Positions 1-9,071 are shown, numbered from the stretch's first letter. The stretch is DNA of 64,000 nt from G965207125 sp965207125 (GCA_965207125.1 OZ242263.1:496001-560000), one strand, 5' to 3'. Made by a program: numbers and translations. Notes: generated by a model from the letters alone, not told the origin.

Positions 1-1
1 G

Positions 2-349
2 ATTGATTTTGATTTTCTAGCACAGATGCTCCAGCTGCTTCATCCGGGGGGGGATAAAACGCTTCGTCCCAAGGCCATAGACGCCCTCGCTTATTTGGCT
101 CAAACTGGCGTCATCGATAAAATCGAGACCGATCACCTACTCAAAGCGGGACAAAAGTTGATGGATTTACATCAGATTATGAGTATCACCATGACGTCGG
201 TCAAAGATGACCGCGACGCTGAAACTGACCTGCCTTTGATCTTTTATGATATGTTCAAAATCAGCACGATTGGGGAACTTGATACTATGGTAGACCAGCA
301 GGCCCAGACGATTTCCCACCTGACCACAAAATATTTTTCCCCCGCGTAA
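2..349 (+). CDS. glnE: Glutamine synthetase adenylyltransferase, C-terminal end (partial)
   Basis: The window opens inside a reading frame that runs from base 2 to a TAA at 349. The first residues read IDFDFLAQMLQLLHPG, and further on come LRPKAIDALAYLAQTGVI and LLKAGQKLMDLHQIM. In the GlnE family this is the helical region after the second nucleotidyltransferase domain. GlnE adds and removes AMP on glutamine synthetase in response to nitrogen status through PII. Only about 115 C-terminal residues are visible, so both catalytic domains lie outside the window. The call rests on family memory of the (I/V)(D/E)FLAQ and LRP.AI.AL patterns. Confidence 0.7.
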   Translation: MDFDFLAQMLQLLHPGGDKTLRPKAIDALAYLAQTGVIDKIETDHLLKAGQKLMDLHQIMSITMTSVKDDRDAETDLPLIFYDMFKISTIGELDTMVDQQAQTISHLTTKYFSPA

Positions 350-446
350 TAAAAACACTTTGCATTGCCGGATAAAAGGGAGTAATCGGAGCTCGATTAA
401 GTGTGGCGCTGGGTGGCCAGTATTTTCTTGATTCAGGAGAACGCAA

Positions 447-1693
447 ATGAAAGCTGCGCTACTTTCCTCATGGACTTTGTTTTTTGGCATCGCCCTGTTC
501 ATGGTCGGCAACGGCCTGCAGGGGGTTTTGCTTGGGATTAAAGCCGAGCAACTGTCTTTCGGCGTTTCGGTAACCGGCTTCGTCATGGGCGGCTTTTATT
601 TCGGTTATGTTATCGGTTCGTTCTTTGTACCAACCATCGTCAGCCGCGTGGGGCATGTAAGGGTTTTCGGGGCAATGGCGGGGCTCGCCTCGTCTTCTAT
701 ACTCATCCATGCGATTGTCGAGATATCCGTCGTTTGGTTTTTCATGCGTGTTATAACCGGCTTTGCCTATGTGGGGCTTTATATTGTCGCTGAAAGCTGG
801 ATTAACGACAAAGCCACTAATGATACCAGAGGCGCATTGCTATCCTTTTACATGATCGCGCAGATGCTAGGGCTGATTTGCGGACAACTGATGCTGGTTC
901 TTGATGATGGCGCGAGCTATCACCTGTTTTTATGGGCGTCTATTCTGGTCTCGCTTGCGGTTATTCCGATTCTGATGACTGCGGCGAAAGTGCCTGATTT
1001 TCAAGAACCTGAGCGCGCCTCATTCAAACATGTTTATAAAACCTCGCCCCTTGCGGTATCTGGCATGGCTTTTATCGGCATGACTTCGGCGATGATTTTC
1101 GGCATGGGAGCGGTTTTCGCCAGCAAATTGGGGATGACCATCAATGAGATTTCTATCTTCATGTCCTCTTTTGTGGTCGGAACGCTGATTCTGCAATACC
1201 CTATAGGCAAATTATCCGATATCATCGATCGCCGCACAGTGATTCTGTTTGCCCATATTCTTTCGGTTCATCAGTGCGCTTGGCGCCTGGTTTATTGGCG
1301 ACCGTAGTTTTGGCTTACTGATTCTCGCGGCGCTCATTCATGGCGGGGGTAGCACGCCGCTTTATTCACTCTATATCGCCCATGCCAATGATTTTCTCAC
1401 CTCAAAGCAGGTCGTCAGCAGCAGTTCTAAGCTGATTATGATCAGCGGAATCGGCTCGATGGTGGGCGCGCCGGTTATGGGTTATATGATATTTCTATTC
1501 GGCGCGATGGCGTTTTTCGCGGATTCTGACCATCGCTCATGCAATGATGGGCATCTTCGTGGTGGTTCGTATGCGGGCGCGCCCCGCGCTCCCAACCGAG
1601 GAACAGGGTACGTTTGTTGTTATGCCGAGAGGCACTGCAAGCGCGACTCCATTGTTGCCTGAAGCCGAATGGGAAGAAGATAATGCGGCCTGA
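447..1693 (+). pseudogene. MFS transporter (frameshifted)
   Basis: This is a major facilitator superfamily permease, about 415 residues if intact, with many hydrophobic segments and the loop motif GKLSDIIDRR after the seventh helix. The first frame (447-1307) is good up to about 1260 (ILFAHIL); the protein then continues one frame over as ISALGAWFIGDRSFGLLILAAL. A second shift near 1520 moves it to a third frame ending MRARPALPTEEQGTFVV...EEDNAA with TGA at 1691-1693. Two indels in 1.2 kb mean a recent pseudogene or sequence errors. The substrate cannot be told. It lies about 100 bases after glnE on the same strand. Confidence 0.75.
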
Positions 1694-1767
1694 TAAATTG
1701 TTGTTTGAAAACACTGCATGAATCATGCCAATCTGAATAACCACTTATTAGAGGATAAAAAGATACT

Positions 1768-1974
1768 ATGAATGAAAATCGCATCACCATCATTGCCGAA
1801 AGTTTCGAGGCGGCCGCGCTCGAATTTCATCGCCGCAACCTTGCCCAAGACGGATACCGAATGGCAGGGCCAATCACTATGCAACGTTTTGAGATGCTGT
1901 CAGGTGCGGAACGCGAAATGCTATTTGACGGACGCCCGATGTTCGCCGTTACCTTCGTCAAAGAAAGTACCTAA
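1768..1974 (+). CDS. Small conserved hypothetical protein
   Basis: A 68-residue soluble protein (MNENRITIIAESFEAAALEF...) with no signal peptide or membrane segment. It is mixed alpha/beta in appearance, and the last residues FAVTFVKEST could form a final strand. It starts with ATG about 75 bases after the broken MFS gene and its stop overlaps the stop of the convergent DUF1489-like gene by 4 bases. I do not recognise the family. Compact length, ATG start and regular codon use argue that it is real; the overlapping frame starting at 1772 looks like a shadow of it. Confidence 0.5.
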   Translation: MNENRITIIAESFEAAALEFHRRNLAQDGYRMAGPITMQRFEMLSGAEREMLFDGRPMFAVTFVKEST

Positions 1975-2396
1975 AGCAGCCCTAAATCGCGCAATTCTTC
2001 CGCTATTTCATCCGGCATAGCGGCGGATGATCCGTCCTCTGATTGTGGCAAATCCGGCGGCGCGTCAGGGGCCTCAAGATAGCGCCACCCCTGAAACGGT
2101 CTTGATTTCCTCTGAAGCACGGGAATAAGCCCCGGCCTGAGCACAATTCCGCAAGCGGGTTTACTATCGCCACGTTCTACCTCGGCAAAATCCTCGATTA
2201 CCTGCCTTGCACACATCCGGCCTTTGATCACCCAATACATAGACCCGCCAGCAGATAAAATCTCATTGGCCCGTCTGGGAAAAGATCTGGTGACATGCAT
2301 TATTCGCCCATCACGCGCAAGAACCGTGGCATGCCATTCAGCGAGCCCTTCGATGCTCTCTGAGCCAACTGAAAGTTTTTTCATATGCAAAGCCAT
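1971..2396 (-). CDS. DUF1489-like conserved alphaproteobacterial protein
   Basis: A 141-residue soluble protein starting MALHMKKLSVGSESIEGL and containing TRSFPRRANEILSAGGSMYWVIKGRM, a layout I associate with the DUF1489 family, which is widespread in Alphaproteobacteria. The function of that family is not known to me. The C-terminus is acidic and low in complexity (PDAPPDLPQSEDGSSAAM). It is only 6 bases downstream of mgtE on the same strand, so the two may be co-transcribed. The family name is from memory and should be treated as tentative; that it is a real gene is much surer. Confidence 0.6.
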   Translation of the reverse strand: MALHMKKLSVGSESIEGLAEWHATVLARDGRIMHVTRSFPRRANEILSAGGSMYWVIKGRMCARQVIEDFAEVERGDSKPACGIVLRPGLIPVLQRKSRPFQGWRYLEAPDAPPDLPQSEDGSSAAMPDEIAEELRDLGLL

Positions 2397-2402
2397 GGCA
2401 AA

Positions 2403-3935
2403 TCAGACGATAAAGATCGCTGCCATGCCAAGAAACGTCAAAAACCCGATAACATCGGTAACAGTGGTAATAAAAACCGATGAGGCTACCGCCGGGTCTA
2501 TACCAAAACGCGATAAAACAACCGGAATAGCTGCTCCACTCATCGCCGCCACCACCATATTGGTTAGCATAGCGAATCCCATCAGCGCTGCGATTTCGAT
2601 ACTGGCGAACCAGAACCACGACACGGCCGCGGCCGCCGCTGCAAAAACAACCCCGTTGATAATTCCCGCCGATAGTTCTTTTGCGATGAATCGCTTCATC
2701 GTCGAGCGCGATAGTTGCCGCAACGCCAACGCGCGCACCGCCACCGTCACGGTTTGCGTTCCCGCATTACCCCCCATCGAGGCAATAATTGGCATCAGCA
2801 CCGCCAACGCCACCAGTCTTTCTATCGTCTCATCAAAAAATCCTATCACCACCGAGGCGATAATCGCAGTGAGCAAATTGACCGAAAGCCAAGAAAAACG
2901 CGAGCGCACAGTGGTGACCAACGAGGAGCGAAAACTGCCACCGCTCACCCCCGCCAAGGCCATCAGATCTTCTTCAGCTTCTTCATCGATCACATTGACT
3001 ACGTCATCGACTGTGATAACCCCCACCAGTTTTCCTTGATCATCGACCACACTAGCCGAAACAAGCCCATAACGGCGAAAAAGCAGTGCTACTTCTTCCT
3101 TGTCCATCGTGACGGGAATCTGATGCGGCGTGGTTTCCATGATCGCCGATAGCCTTATAGGCCGATCAGATGACAGCAAATGCCCCAGATGAACCTGCCC
3201 CAAAACCCTATGTTTTGGGTTAATGATGACGATGCTATAAAAGTCATCAGGAAGATTCTCTTTATCAATGCTACGCAGATAATCGATCGATTGCCCCACT
3301 GTCCAATGCGACGGGCAGACCACCACCTCACGCTGCATCATACGTCCAGCGCAATCTTCGGGATAGGATAAGGTTTCTTCGACGATCAGGCGTTCGCCCA
3401 CAGGCATCGCCGCCAGAACCTCCAGCAAGTCTTCGCCTTCAAGGTCTTCCAGAATATCAAACGCATCATCACTCTCAAGACTAGGCAAGGCGCGCGCTAG
3501 GTCTTCAGCGCCAAGAACATCAACGACTTCTTCTAGAATATCTTCGGGTAGGTAAGTCAGTGTGGCAGGATCCATTTTTCCTGCGAGTACCTGCACCAGT
3601 CTTTTGCGCTGCGCTCTGTTAAGGCGTTCAATCAAGTCAGCCTGATCGGCGGGGTGCAGTGGTGAGACGAGCGAGATGATTCGCTCGGTGCTTCCTGCAA
3701 CAAGAGCCGCAATCACTGCTGCTTCGACTTTTGGCGTCAATCCATAGAGACTTGATAATTCAGTGGTCTCGCCTTGCCGATTTAAGGGGTCGGGTATCTC
3801 GGTGTATTTAACCATAACCGGAATATCCTCGATCGTGTTGCGTTCAAGTCTTAGGATGCTTATACCCGATTGTCTCACAAGATCAAGTAGTGTTAGTTTT
3901 GCAACTTGTAAATGTAAATAATTTACAATTTTCAT
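2403..3935 (-). CDS. mgtE: Magnesium transporter MgtE
   Basis: MgtE is an inner-membrane Mg2+ channel gated by cytosolic Mg2+. In order it shows the N-terminal superhelical MgtE_N domain (ELSSLYGLTPKVEAAVIAAL; LHPADQADLIERL), two CBS domains (about residues 190-310, with SVVDDQGKLVGVITVDDVV), a connecting helix, and five membrane helices. The pore signature PIIASMGGNAGTQT sits at the start of the second membrane helix. At 510 residues it is about 40 longer than typical; a start at the methionine of MVKYTEIPDP (base 3815), preceded by GAGG 11 bases upstream, would give 470 residues and may be the true one. It is divergent from aceA. Confidence 0.92.
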   Translation of the reverse strand: MKIVNYLHLQVAKLTLLDLVRQSGISILRLERNTIEDIPVMVKYTEIPDPLNRQGETTELSSLYGLTPKVEAAVIAALVAGSTERIISLVSPLHPADQADLIERLNRAQRKRLVQVLAGKMDPATLTYLPEDILEEVVDVLGAEDLARALPSLESDDAFDILEDLEGEDLLEVLAAMPVGERLIVEETLSYPEDCAGRMMQREVVVCPSHWTVGQSIDYLRSIDKENLPDDFYSIVIINPKHRVLGQVHLGHLLSSDRPIRLSAIMETTPHQIPVTMDKEEVALLFRRYGLVSASVVDDQGKLVGVITVDDVVNVIDEEAEEDLMALAGVSGGSFRSSLVTTVRSRFSWLSVNLLTAIIASVVIGFFDETIERLVALAVLMPIIASMGGNAGTQTVTVAVRALALRQLSRSTMKRFIAKELSAGIINGVVFAAAAAAVSWFWFASIEIAALMGFAMLTNMVVAAMSGAAIPVVLSRFGIDPAVASSVFITTVTDVIGFLTFLGMAAIFIV

Positions 3936-4023
3936 ATTTTCACTATTTTCATAGCGTTTTTATTATTTTTACTCTATTTAAGGCATAAACATACATCTGG
4001 CATTCCTACTTAAGGAGGGACTC

Positions 4024-5322
4024 ATGACCGAATTTGAACAGCTGACTCGCGCGCCCGCTGGGCGCTTTGCCAACATCAAACGTGATTACACTCTCACTGA
4101 TGTGAAAAAATTATCGGGCTCCATCGATGTGGAACACAGCATCGCACGCGAAACCGCCAATAAAATGTGGCGGCTTCTGGAGACTGAGGACTACGTCAAC
4201 ACTCTGGGCGCGATGACCGGCAACCAGGCCATGCAACAGGTACGCGCTGGATTGAAGGCTATTTACCTTTCAGGTTGGCAAGTAGCGGCTGATAGCAACA
4301 CCGCCGGTGGAATGTATCCGGATCAGTCGATCTATCCCGCCAATTCAGCCCCTGAACTCGCACGGCGGATCAACAGAGCCCTGCAACGCGCCGATCAAGT
4401 AGAGACAATGGAAAACAATGGCCACGCACCAAAGACCGATTGGCTCGCGCCGATTATTGCCGATGCCGAAGCAGGCTTTGGTGGTGCACTCAACGCTTTT
4501 GAGATCACCCGCGCCTATATCGAGGCCGGAGTCGCCGGAGTTCATTTTGAAGACCAGTTGGCAAGCGAGAAAAAATGCGGGCATATGGGCGGCAAAGTTC
4601 TTGTTCCGGTTCAGCAGCATATCACGACCATGAATGCGGCGAGACTCGCAGCGGACATCGCCAAAGTGCCTACATTGATCGTTGCCCGGACTGACGCTGA
4701 AAGCGCAAAAATGATCACCAGTGATGTCGATGAGCGCGATGCGCCCTATCTATCCGGTGAGCGGACGCCTGAAGGGTTTTATTATCTGACCGATAAAAAT
4801 GCCTTTGAGCGTTGCGTGACGCGAGGCCTTGCCTATGCTGAATACGCTGATCTGCTGTGGATGGAAACCTCAAAGCCCGATCTTGATCAAGCAAAGCAAT
4901 TCGCTGAGGCAATCAGGAAAGTTTATCCTAACCAGTTGCTTGCTTATAATTGTAGCCCGTCTTTTAACTGGTCGGCTAATCTTTCGGAGGCCGATATTGC
5001 TCGCTTCCAGCGTGAATTGGGCGCGATGGGGTATAAATTCCAGTTTATCACTCTGGCGGGCTTCCATTCGCTCAATTATTCAATGTTTGAATTGGCGCGC
5101 GGCTATGCCCAAAGCGGCATGACCGCCTATTCTGCCTTGCAGGATGCTGAATTTGGTGCAGAAGACAGAGGCTATACGGCGCATCGTCATCAGCGTGAAG
5201 TAGGTGCAGGATGGTTCGATGCGGTCAGCGTGGCCGTTAAAGGCGGCGCTTCATCGACAACGGCGCTAACTGATTCAACCGAAGAAGATCAGTTCATCAC
5301 AGAAACAAAGCGCAGTGCTTAA
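4024..5322 (+). CDS. aceA: Isocitrate lyase
   Basis: This 432-residue enzyme cleaves isocitrate to glyoxylate and succinate, the first step of the glyoxylate shunt that allows growth on acetate or other C2 compounds. The catalytic loop KKCGHMGGKVLVP and the residues around TDWLAPIIADAEAGFGG (metal/substrate binding) are present and intact. Length fits the bacterial family. A strong ribosome binding site (AAGGAGGG) precedes the ATG. It stands alone, divergent from mgtE and followed by a clear terminator, so it appears to be a monocistronic unit. No malate synthase is in the window. Confidence 0.97.
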   Translation: MTEFEQLTRAPAGRFANIKRDYTLTDVKKLSGSIDVEHSIARETANKMWRLLETEDYVNTLGAMTGNQAMQQVRAGLKAIYLSGWQVAADSNTAGGMYPDQSIYPANSAPELARRINRALQRADQVETMENNGHAPKTDWLAPIIADAEAGFGGALNAFEITRAYIEAGVAGVHFEDQLASEKKCGHMGGKVLVPVQQHITTMNAARLAADIAKVPTLIVARTDAESAKMITSDVDERDAPYLSGERTPEGFYYLTDKNAFERCVTRGLAYAEYADLLWMETSKPDLDQAKQFAEAIRKVYPNQLLAYNCSPSFNWSANLSEADIARFQRELGAMGYKFQFITLAGFHSLNYSMFELARGYAQSGMTAYSALQDAEFGAEDRGYTAHRHQREVGAGWFDAVSVAVKGGASSTTALTDSTEEDQFITETKRSA

Positions 5323-5348
5323 ATAACCTGCCCTTATTTTTGGACAAG

Positions 5349-5380
5349 AAGCCTGCAGAAATCACCTGCAGGCTTTTTGT
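5349..5380 (+). terminator. Rho-independent terminator of aceA
   Basis: The arms AAGCCTGCAG (5349-5358) and CTGCAGGCTT (5366-5375) are perfect inverted repeats around a 7-base loop, followed by a short T run. It sits 27 bases after the aceA stop and before the next gene, the classical position. Confidence 0.9.
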
Positions 5381-5441
5381 TTGGGCGGCATTAATTTTTC
5401 GCTTTACAACATAGCGGAAAAAACACCATTGTCTGAAAATC

Positions 5442-6521
5442 ATGAAGGCTGCAATCCTTTCTGCCCCTGATCAGGCAATGCGTTTTGAGGAGATCACGCT
5501 TGGGAAGCTTGCCCCGCGTGAAGTGCGTCTTGCGGTTAAATCTTCGTCTATCTGCCATAGTGACATTTTATATATGAACGGCGGGTGGGAAGCTGAATAC
5601 CCAATCGTTCTGGGGCATGAAATTGCTGGCGTTGTTCTTGAGATGGGAGATGATGTTCAAAATCTCGAAAAAGGCCAGCATATCGTGGCGACCTTGATCA
5701 GTTCATGTGGGTCGTGCGCACAATGCCTTAACGCGATGCCCGTTTGTTGCGACCGCCCACCGCAAGTGCCAGAGGGACGTTTTCAAACCACCGCCGGCGC
5801 GCCCGTCAAACAAGCCTATAACACAGGCGGTTTCGCTACTGAGACTATTGTGGATATCGGGCAGATTGTCGCCATTCCTGATGAGATGCCGATGGATCAC
5901 GCGGCTTTGCTGGCTTGCGGTGTGATTACCGGCTGGGGGGCCGTCAAACGCGTGGCCCAGGTTAACAAAGGCGATCATCTCGCGGTGATCGGTGTGGGCG
6001 GCGTCGGGCTGAGTGCGATACAAGCGGCAAGAATAGCGGGGGCGGAGACGATCTTGGCTATCGATACCAATCCGACAAAAGAAAACATAGCACGGCAATG
6101 TGGCGCGACACATTTTGCCAATCCTTTAGATGGTGATGTCCCGGCCCTCGCCCGTCGTTTGAGCGGCGGTTATGGTCTTGATAAGGCGCTGGTGGCTGCC
6201 GGGTCTTCACGCGCGATTGCCTCATCCGTCGATTTACTACGAAAAGGTGGGCGTGTGGTTATCGTGGGGATGCCTGCATCGAACGACCTTTTGTCATTAG
6301 ATGCCTCGAGCCTTGCTGGGGATTCACTGTCGCTGGTTTTCACCAAGATGGGGTCATCGGTGATTAGCGAGGATATCCCCGCCCTGATACGACATTATAT
6401 GGATGGTGCTCTCGATCTTGAAGGGATGATTAGTCATCGTTTTGCTTTTGATGAGATCAATACAGCCTTAGAGGTCGCCCAATCTGATGAGGCGTTGCGG
6501 GTTGTGCTGACGATGCCGTAA
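5442..6521 (+). CDS. Zinc-dependent alcohol dehydrogenase (MDR family)
   Basis: A 359-residue medium-chain dehydrogenase. The catalytic zinc ligands are in SSICHSD and GHEIAG; a structural zinc lobe is suggested by CGSCAQCLNAMPVCC; the NAD(P)-binding Rossmann turn is GVGGVGLSAIQAARIAGA near residue 185. The architecture resembles class III (formaldehyde/S-hydroxymethyl-glutathione) dehydrogenases, but the substrate cannot be read from the sequence. Its stop abuts the stop of the convergent mttB-like gene (6521/6522). A role with demethylation products of the MttB pathway is possible but is inference from position only. Confidence 0.88.
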   Translation: MKAAILSAPDQAMRFEEITLGKLAPREVRLAVKSSSICHSDILYMNGGWEAEYPIVLGHEIAGVVLEMGDDVQNLEKGQHIVATLISSCGSCAQCLNAMPVCCDRPPQVPEGRFQTTAGAPVKQAYNTGGFATETIVDIGQIVAIPDEMPMDHAALLACGVITGWGAVKRVAQVNKGDHLAVIGVGGVGLSAIQAARIAGAETILAIDTNPTKENIARQCGATHFANPLDGDVPALARRLSGGYGLDKALVAAGSSRAIASSVDLLRKGGRVVIVGMPASNDLLSLDASSLAGDSLSLVFTKMGSSVISEDIPALIRHYMDGALDLEGMISHRFAFDEINTALEVAQSDEALRVVLTMP

Positions 6522-8102
6522 TCAGAAGTCGGTGGGAACACCGCCTTCAGCTTTGCGCCGCTCTACAAAATCTTTTAACGCATCATCAATCGCCGGGGCG
6601 ATCGGCGGCGGGGTAAAATCGCGTAATATGTCTTTCATAACAGCATTGGCACGATACTCGGTTGTGACGGCTCCGGTTTCCTCCCAGGTCTCAAAATTGC
6701 GCCAATCGGAAAGGAATGGTGCGTAAAACGCATCTTTAAAACGTCTTTGGGTGTGTTCTGCCATAAAGAAATGGCTACCAGGGCCGACTTCTTTGATCGC
6801 CTCAAAAGCGAGTGCATCATCGGATACATCGAGTGGTTGGTTGAGATAGATCATTTGCTGGAGCATTTCGCAATCCATGATCAATTTCTCAAAACTCGCA
6901 CAAAGCCCCCCTTCGAGCCAACCCGCCGCATGATAGACCATATTGCAGTGCCCTGAAGAGATCGCGTTGAGCGAGGCCATGCTCTCCCAGACGGCTTGGC
7001 CGTCGGGGTAGTTGGCGGCTGAGGCGACTGAGCCGCGCCATGGCAAGTTATATCGTCTAGCCATCTGCCCTGATATTTGCATGGCGCGGACATATTCAGG
7101 CGTGCCGAAGGCAGGGGAGCCTGATTTCATATCCACATTAGACGTAAAGGCCCCATAGACAACTGGCGTGTGAGGTTTAACCTGTTGCATCAGGACTAAT
7201 CCGGCGAGGAATTCAGCGTTTTGCTGAACTACTGCGCCAGCAACGGTCACAGGGGCCATCGCGCCGGCGAGGGTGAAAGGACTGATGACCACGGCTTGTC
7301 CACGTTTAGCGCAGCGCATCGCGCCATCGAGCATCGGCCAGTCATGTTTAAGGGGCGAGGTTGAGTTGATATTGGTGAACATACAAGGGGTTTTGGTGAA
7401 TTCGTCTTCGGTTAATCCCGAACCTATGCGCACCATCTCCATCGCATCTTCAACGCGCCCACTACCGAGCGAATAGGCATGGACGACTTTATCGGTCAGG
7501 GTGAGCATATCATAGATACAATCAAGGTGTCTGATCGATGGGTGGATATCCACGGGTTCCACGGGATAGCCTGAGATGAAATGGAGACAGTTAAAATACT
7601 GGTTAAGCCTCAACAGGTTGCGAAAATCATGTTGCGTGCCGATCCGTCTGCCGCCATCAAGATCACTGACATTTGGTGCAGACCCGACTGTTGAATAGAC
7701 GAAATTATCACCGCCGATGGTGATTTGTCTTTTGGGGTTGCGCGGGGTGAGAGTGAAAACTGCGGGAGCTTTGGCGATAGCCTCCGCAACTAGGTTTCTG
7801 TCCATTCGGACATTTTGTGTGGCGCGTTCTACCTTGCACCCAGCTTTTTCGAGGTAGTCCAGCGCTTCGTCATTGAGAAAGACGATACCTATTTCCTCAA
7901 GTACGCGCATTGAGGTGTCATGAATTCTGTCGAGGTCATTTTCTGACAAGGGTTCAGTCGGATCATCAATATAGCGTGGCAACTGCCAGTCGAGCTGTTG
8001 AATAGCCTGACTAATTGTTTTTCCACCGGCATTACGGATGCGTTTTTTTCCGCCTCGTCTTGTGGCTTGTGATGCAGTGTCTGTCATAGAGATAGCACAC
8101 AT
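6522..8102 (-). CDS. Trimethylamine methyltransferase-family protein (MttB-like, no pyrrolysine)
   Basis: A 526-residue member of the MttB superfamily, which transfers methyl groups from quaternary or tertiary amines to a corrinoid protein. Landmarks are LSENDLDRIHDTSMRVLEEIGI near residue 50 and the TIM-barrel segments SPFTLAGAMAPVTVAGA and PALFGTPEY-like SPAFGTPEYVRA. The frame has no internal TAG, so it is a non-pyrrolysine homologue of the kind that uses compounds such as glycine betaine; the true substrate is unknown. No corrinoid partner is nearby. Its 5' end borders the CRISPR island, and a copy of bases about 8048-8130 recurs at about 12893-12978. Confidence 0.88.
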   Translation of the reverse strand: MCAISMTDTASQATRRGGKKRIRNAGGKTISQAIQQLDWQLPRYIDDPTEPLSENDLDRIHDTSMRVLEEIGIVFLNDEALDYLEKAGCKVERATQNVRMDRNLVAEAIAKAPAVFTLTPRNPKRQITIGGDNFVYSTVGSAPNVSDLDGGRRIGTQHDFRNLLRLNQYFNCLHFISGYPVEPVDIHPSIRHLDCIYDMLTLTDKVVHAYSLGSGRVEDAMEMVRIGSGLTEDEFTKTPCMFTNINSTSPLKHDWPMLDGAMRCAKRGQAVVISPFTLAGAMAPVTVAGAVVQQNAEFLAGLVLMQQVKPHTPVVYGAFTSNVDMKSGSPAFGTPEYVRAMQISGQMARRYNLPWRGSVASAANYPDGQAVWESMASLNAISSGHCNMVYHAAGWLEGGLCASFEKLIMDCEMLQQMIYLNQPLDVSDDALAFEAIKEVGPGSHFFMAEHTQRRFKDAFYAPFLSDWRNFETWEETGAVTTEYRANAVMKDILRDFTPPPIAPAIDDALKDFVERRKAEGGVPTDF

Positions 8103-8186
8103 TAAATCAGTATGGATTGCAACGACTGATTAGTGATTTGATGTGAGAAATTAAGCCTGCCCTCAGCCCAAAAGATCGAGTGGCGG

Positions 8187-8929
8187 GATTAACTTACCCC
8201 AACAAAAAGGGGTGTCTCCAGCGTGCATAGCGATACCCGTATATCCAAGCCGAGAATGGCGTCTGGCTTACCCCAACAAAACGGGGTGTCTCCAGCGGGC
8301 TAGGAGGCCAATGCGTCCACCGTATGAACTAACGTCTGGCTTACCCCAACAAAACGGGGTGTCTCCAGCAATTTCTAGCGCCATAACTAGACTTTAATAG
8401 TCTGGCTTACCCCAACAAAAACGGGGTGTCTCCAGCCTCAAACAATGGTGGAAGCTGATGAGGTATGTCTGGCTTACCCCAACAAAACGGGGTGTCTCCA
8501 GCCCGTCCTTAGGAGGGACGACACTATGACTAGTCTGGCTTACCCCAACAAAACGGCGTGTCTCCAGCCTCGAAAGAGCAACAGAAGACGTTCCAAGAGT
8601 CTGGCTTACCCCAACAAAACGGGGTGTCTCCAGCGGCTAGGAGGCCCGATTTATTTACGGTATGGACTATAAGTCTGGCTTACCCCAACAAAACGGGGTG
8701 TCTCCAGCGAAGATTGGCTAGCATACTTCATTACACGCCGATATTTTTTGTCTGGCTTACCCCAACAAAACGGGGTGTCTCCAGCTCACATCTTTCTTGA
8801 TAGATAAAAAAAGAAAAAAGTCTGGCTTACCCCAACAAAACGGGGTGTCTCCAGCATTTTGATGAGCGGTACTAGCAATGGACCTTAATAAATGTCTGGC
8901 TTACCCCAACAAAACGGGGTGTCTCCAGC
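8187..8929 (-). CRISPR. Type VI-like CRISPR array, 11 repeats, 10 spacers
   Basis: Repeats are 36 bp: plus-strand GTCTGGCTTACCCC, AACAAAAC, GGGGTGTCTCCAGC. Starts: 8187, 8261, 8334, 8400, 8467, 8533, 8599, 8673, 8750, 8820, 8894. The 8187 copy has a decayed 5' half (GATTAACTTA), the 8400 copy has one extra A (37 bp) and the 8533 copy has one mismatch, so the left end is probably the old trailer end and the leader lies at the right, giving minus-strand transcription, the same as cas13. The repeat folds as CTGG/CCAG outside ACCCC/GGGGT. Read on the minus strand it begins GCTGGAGACACCCC, very like the Cas13e/Cas13X repeat I recall (GCTGGAGCAGCCCC...). Spacers are 38, 37, 30, 30, 30, 30, 38, 41, 34 and 38 bases, left to right. 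No cas1 or cas2 is present. Confidence 0.97.
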
Positions 8930-9071
8930 GGACGCTGGATAACCTCTTGTTAAGAAAACCAAACTTTATCTTGATAGCAAGAAAAACTGCCACTGTCAAT
9001 AGTGCCCAAAACCTGATCATTCGCTAATCTAATTTTTTTTCCCCAATACTCTGGCGGCAGTCTTTTTCTGT
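8930..9071 (-). promoter_or_regulatory. Probable CRISPR leader / cas13-array intergenic region
   Basis: This 142-base stretch lies between the last intact repeat and the 3' end of the effector gene. It is AT-rich with T and A runs (for example at 9030-9042), which suits a leader. I see no clear promoter boxes. The assignment as leader rests on the decayed repeat being at the opposite end of the array. Confidence 0.5.

Noticed and set aside
2224..3039. Long plus-strand ORF (271 codons) antisense to mgtE
   Set aside because: Low-complexity Ala/Thr/Ser/Ile translation typical of a shadow frame; mgtE on the other strand has clear family motifs.
8212..8800. Repeat-containing ORFs with SLAYPNKTGCLQ or LPQQNGVSP units
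   Set aside because: They are translations of the CRISPR repeats in open frames. The regular 36-bp units with unrelated spacers explain them fully.
8980..9005. GCCACTGT, resembling a B12 box of a cobalamin riboswitch
   Set aside because: The supporting stems and the rest of the conserved core are absent and the site lies downstream of cas13, not before a B12 gene.
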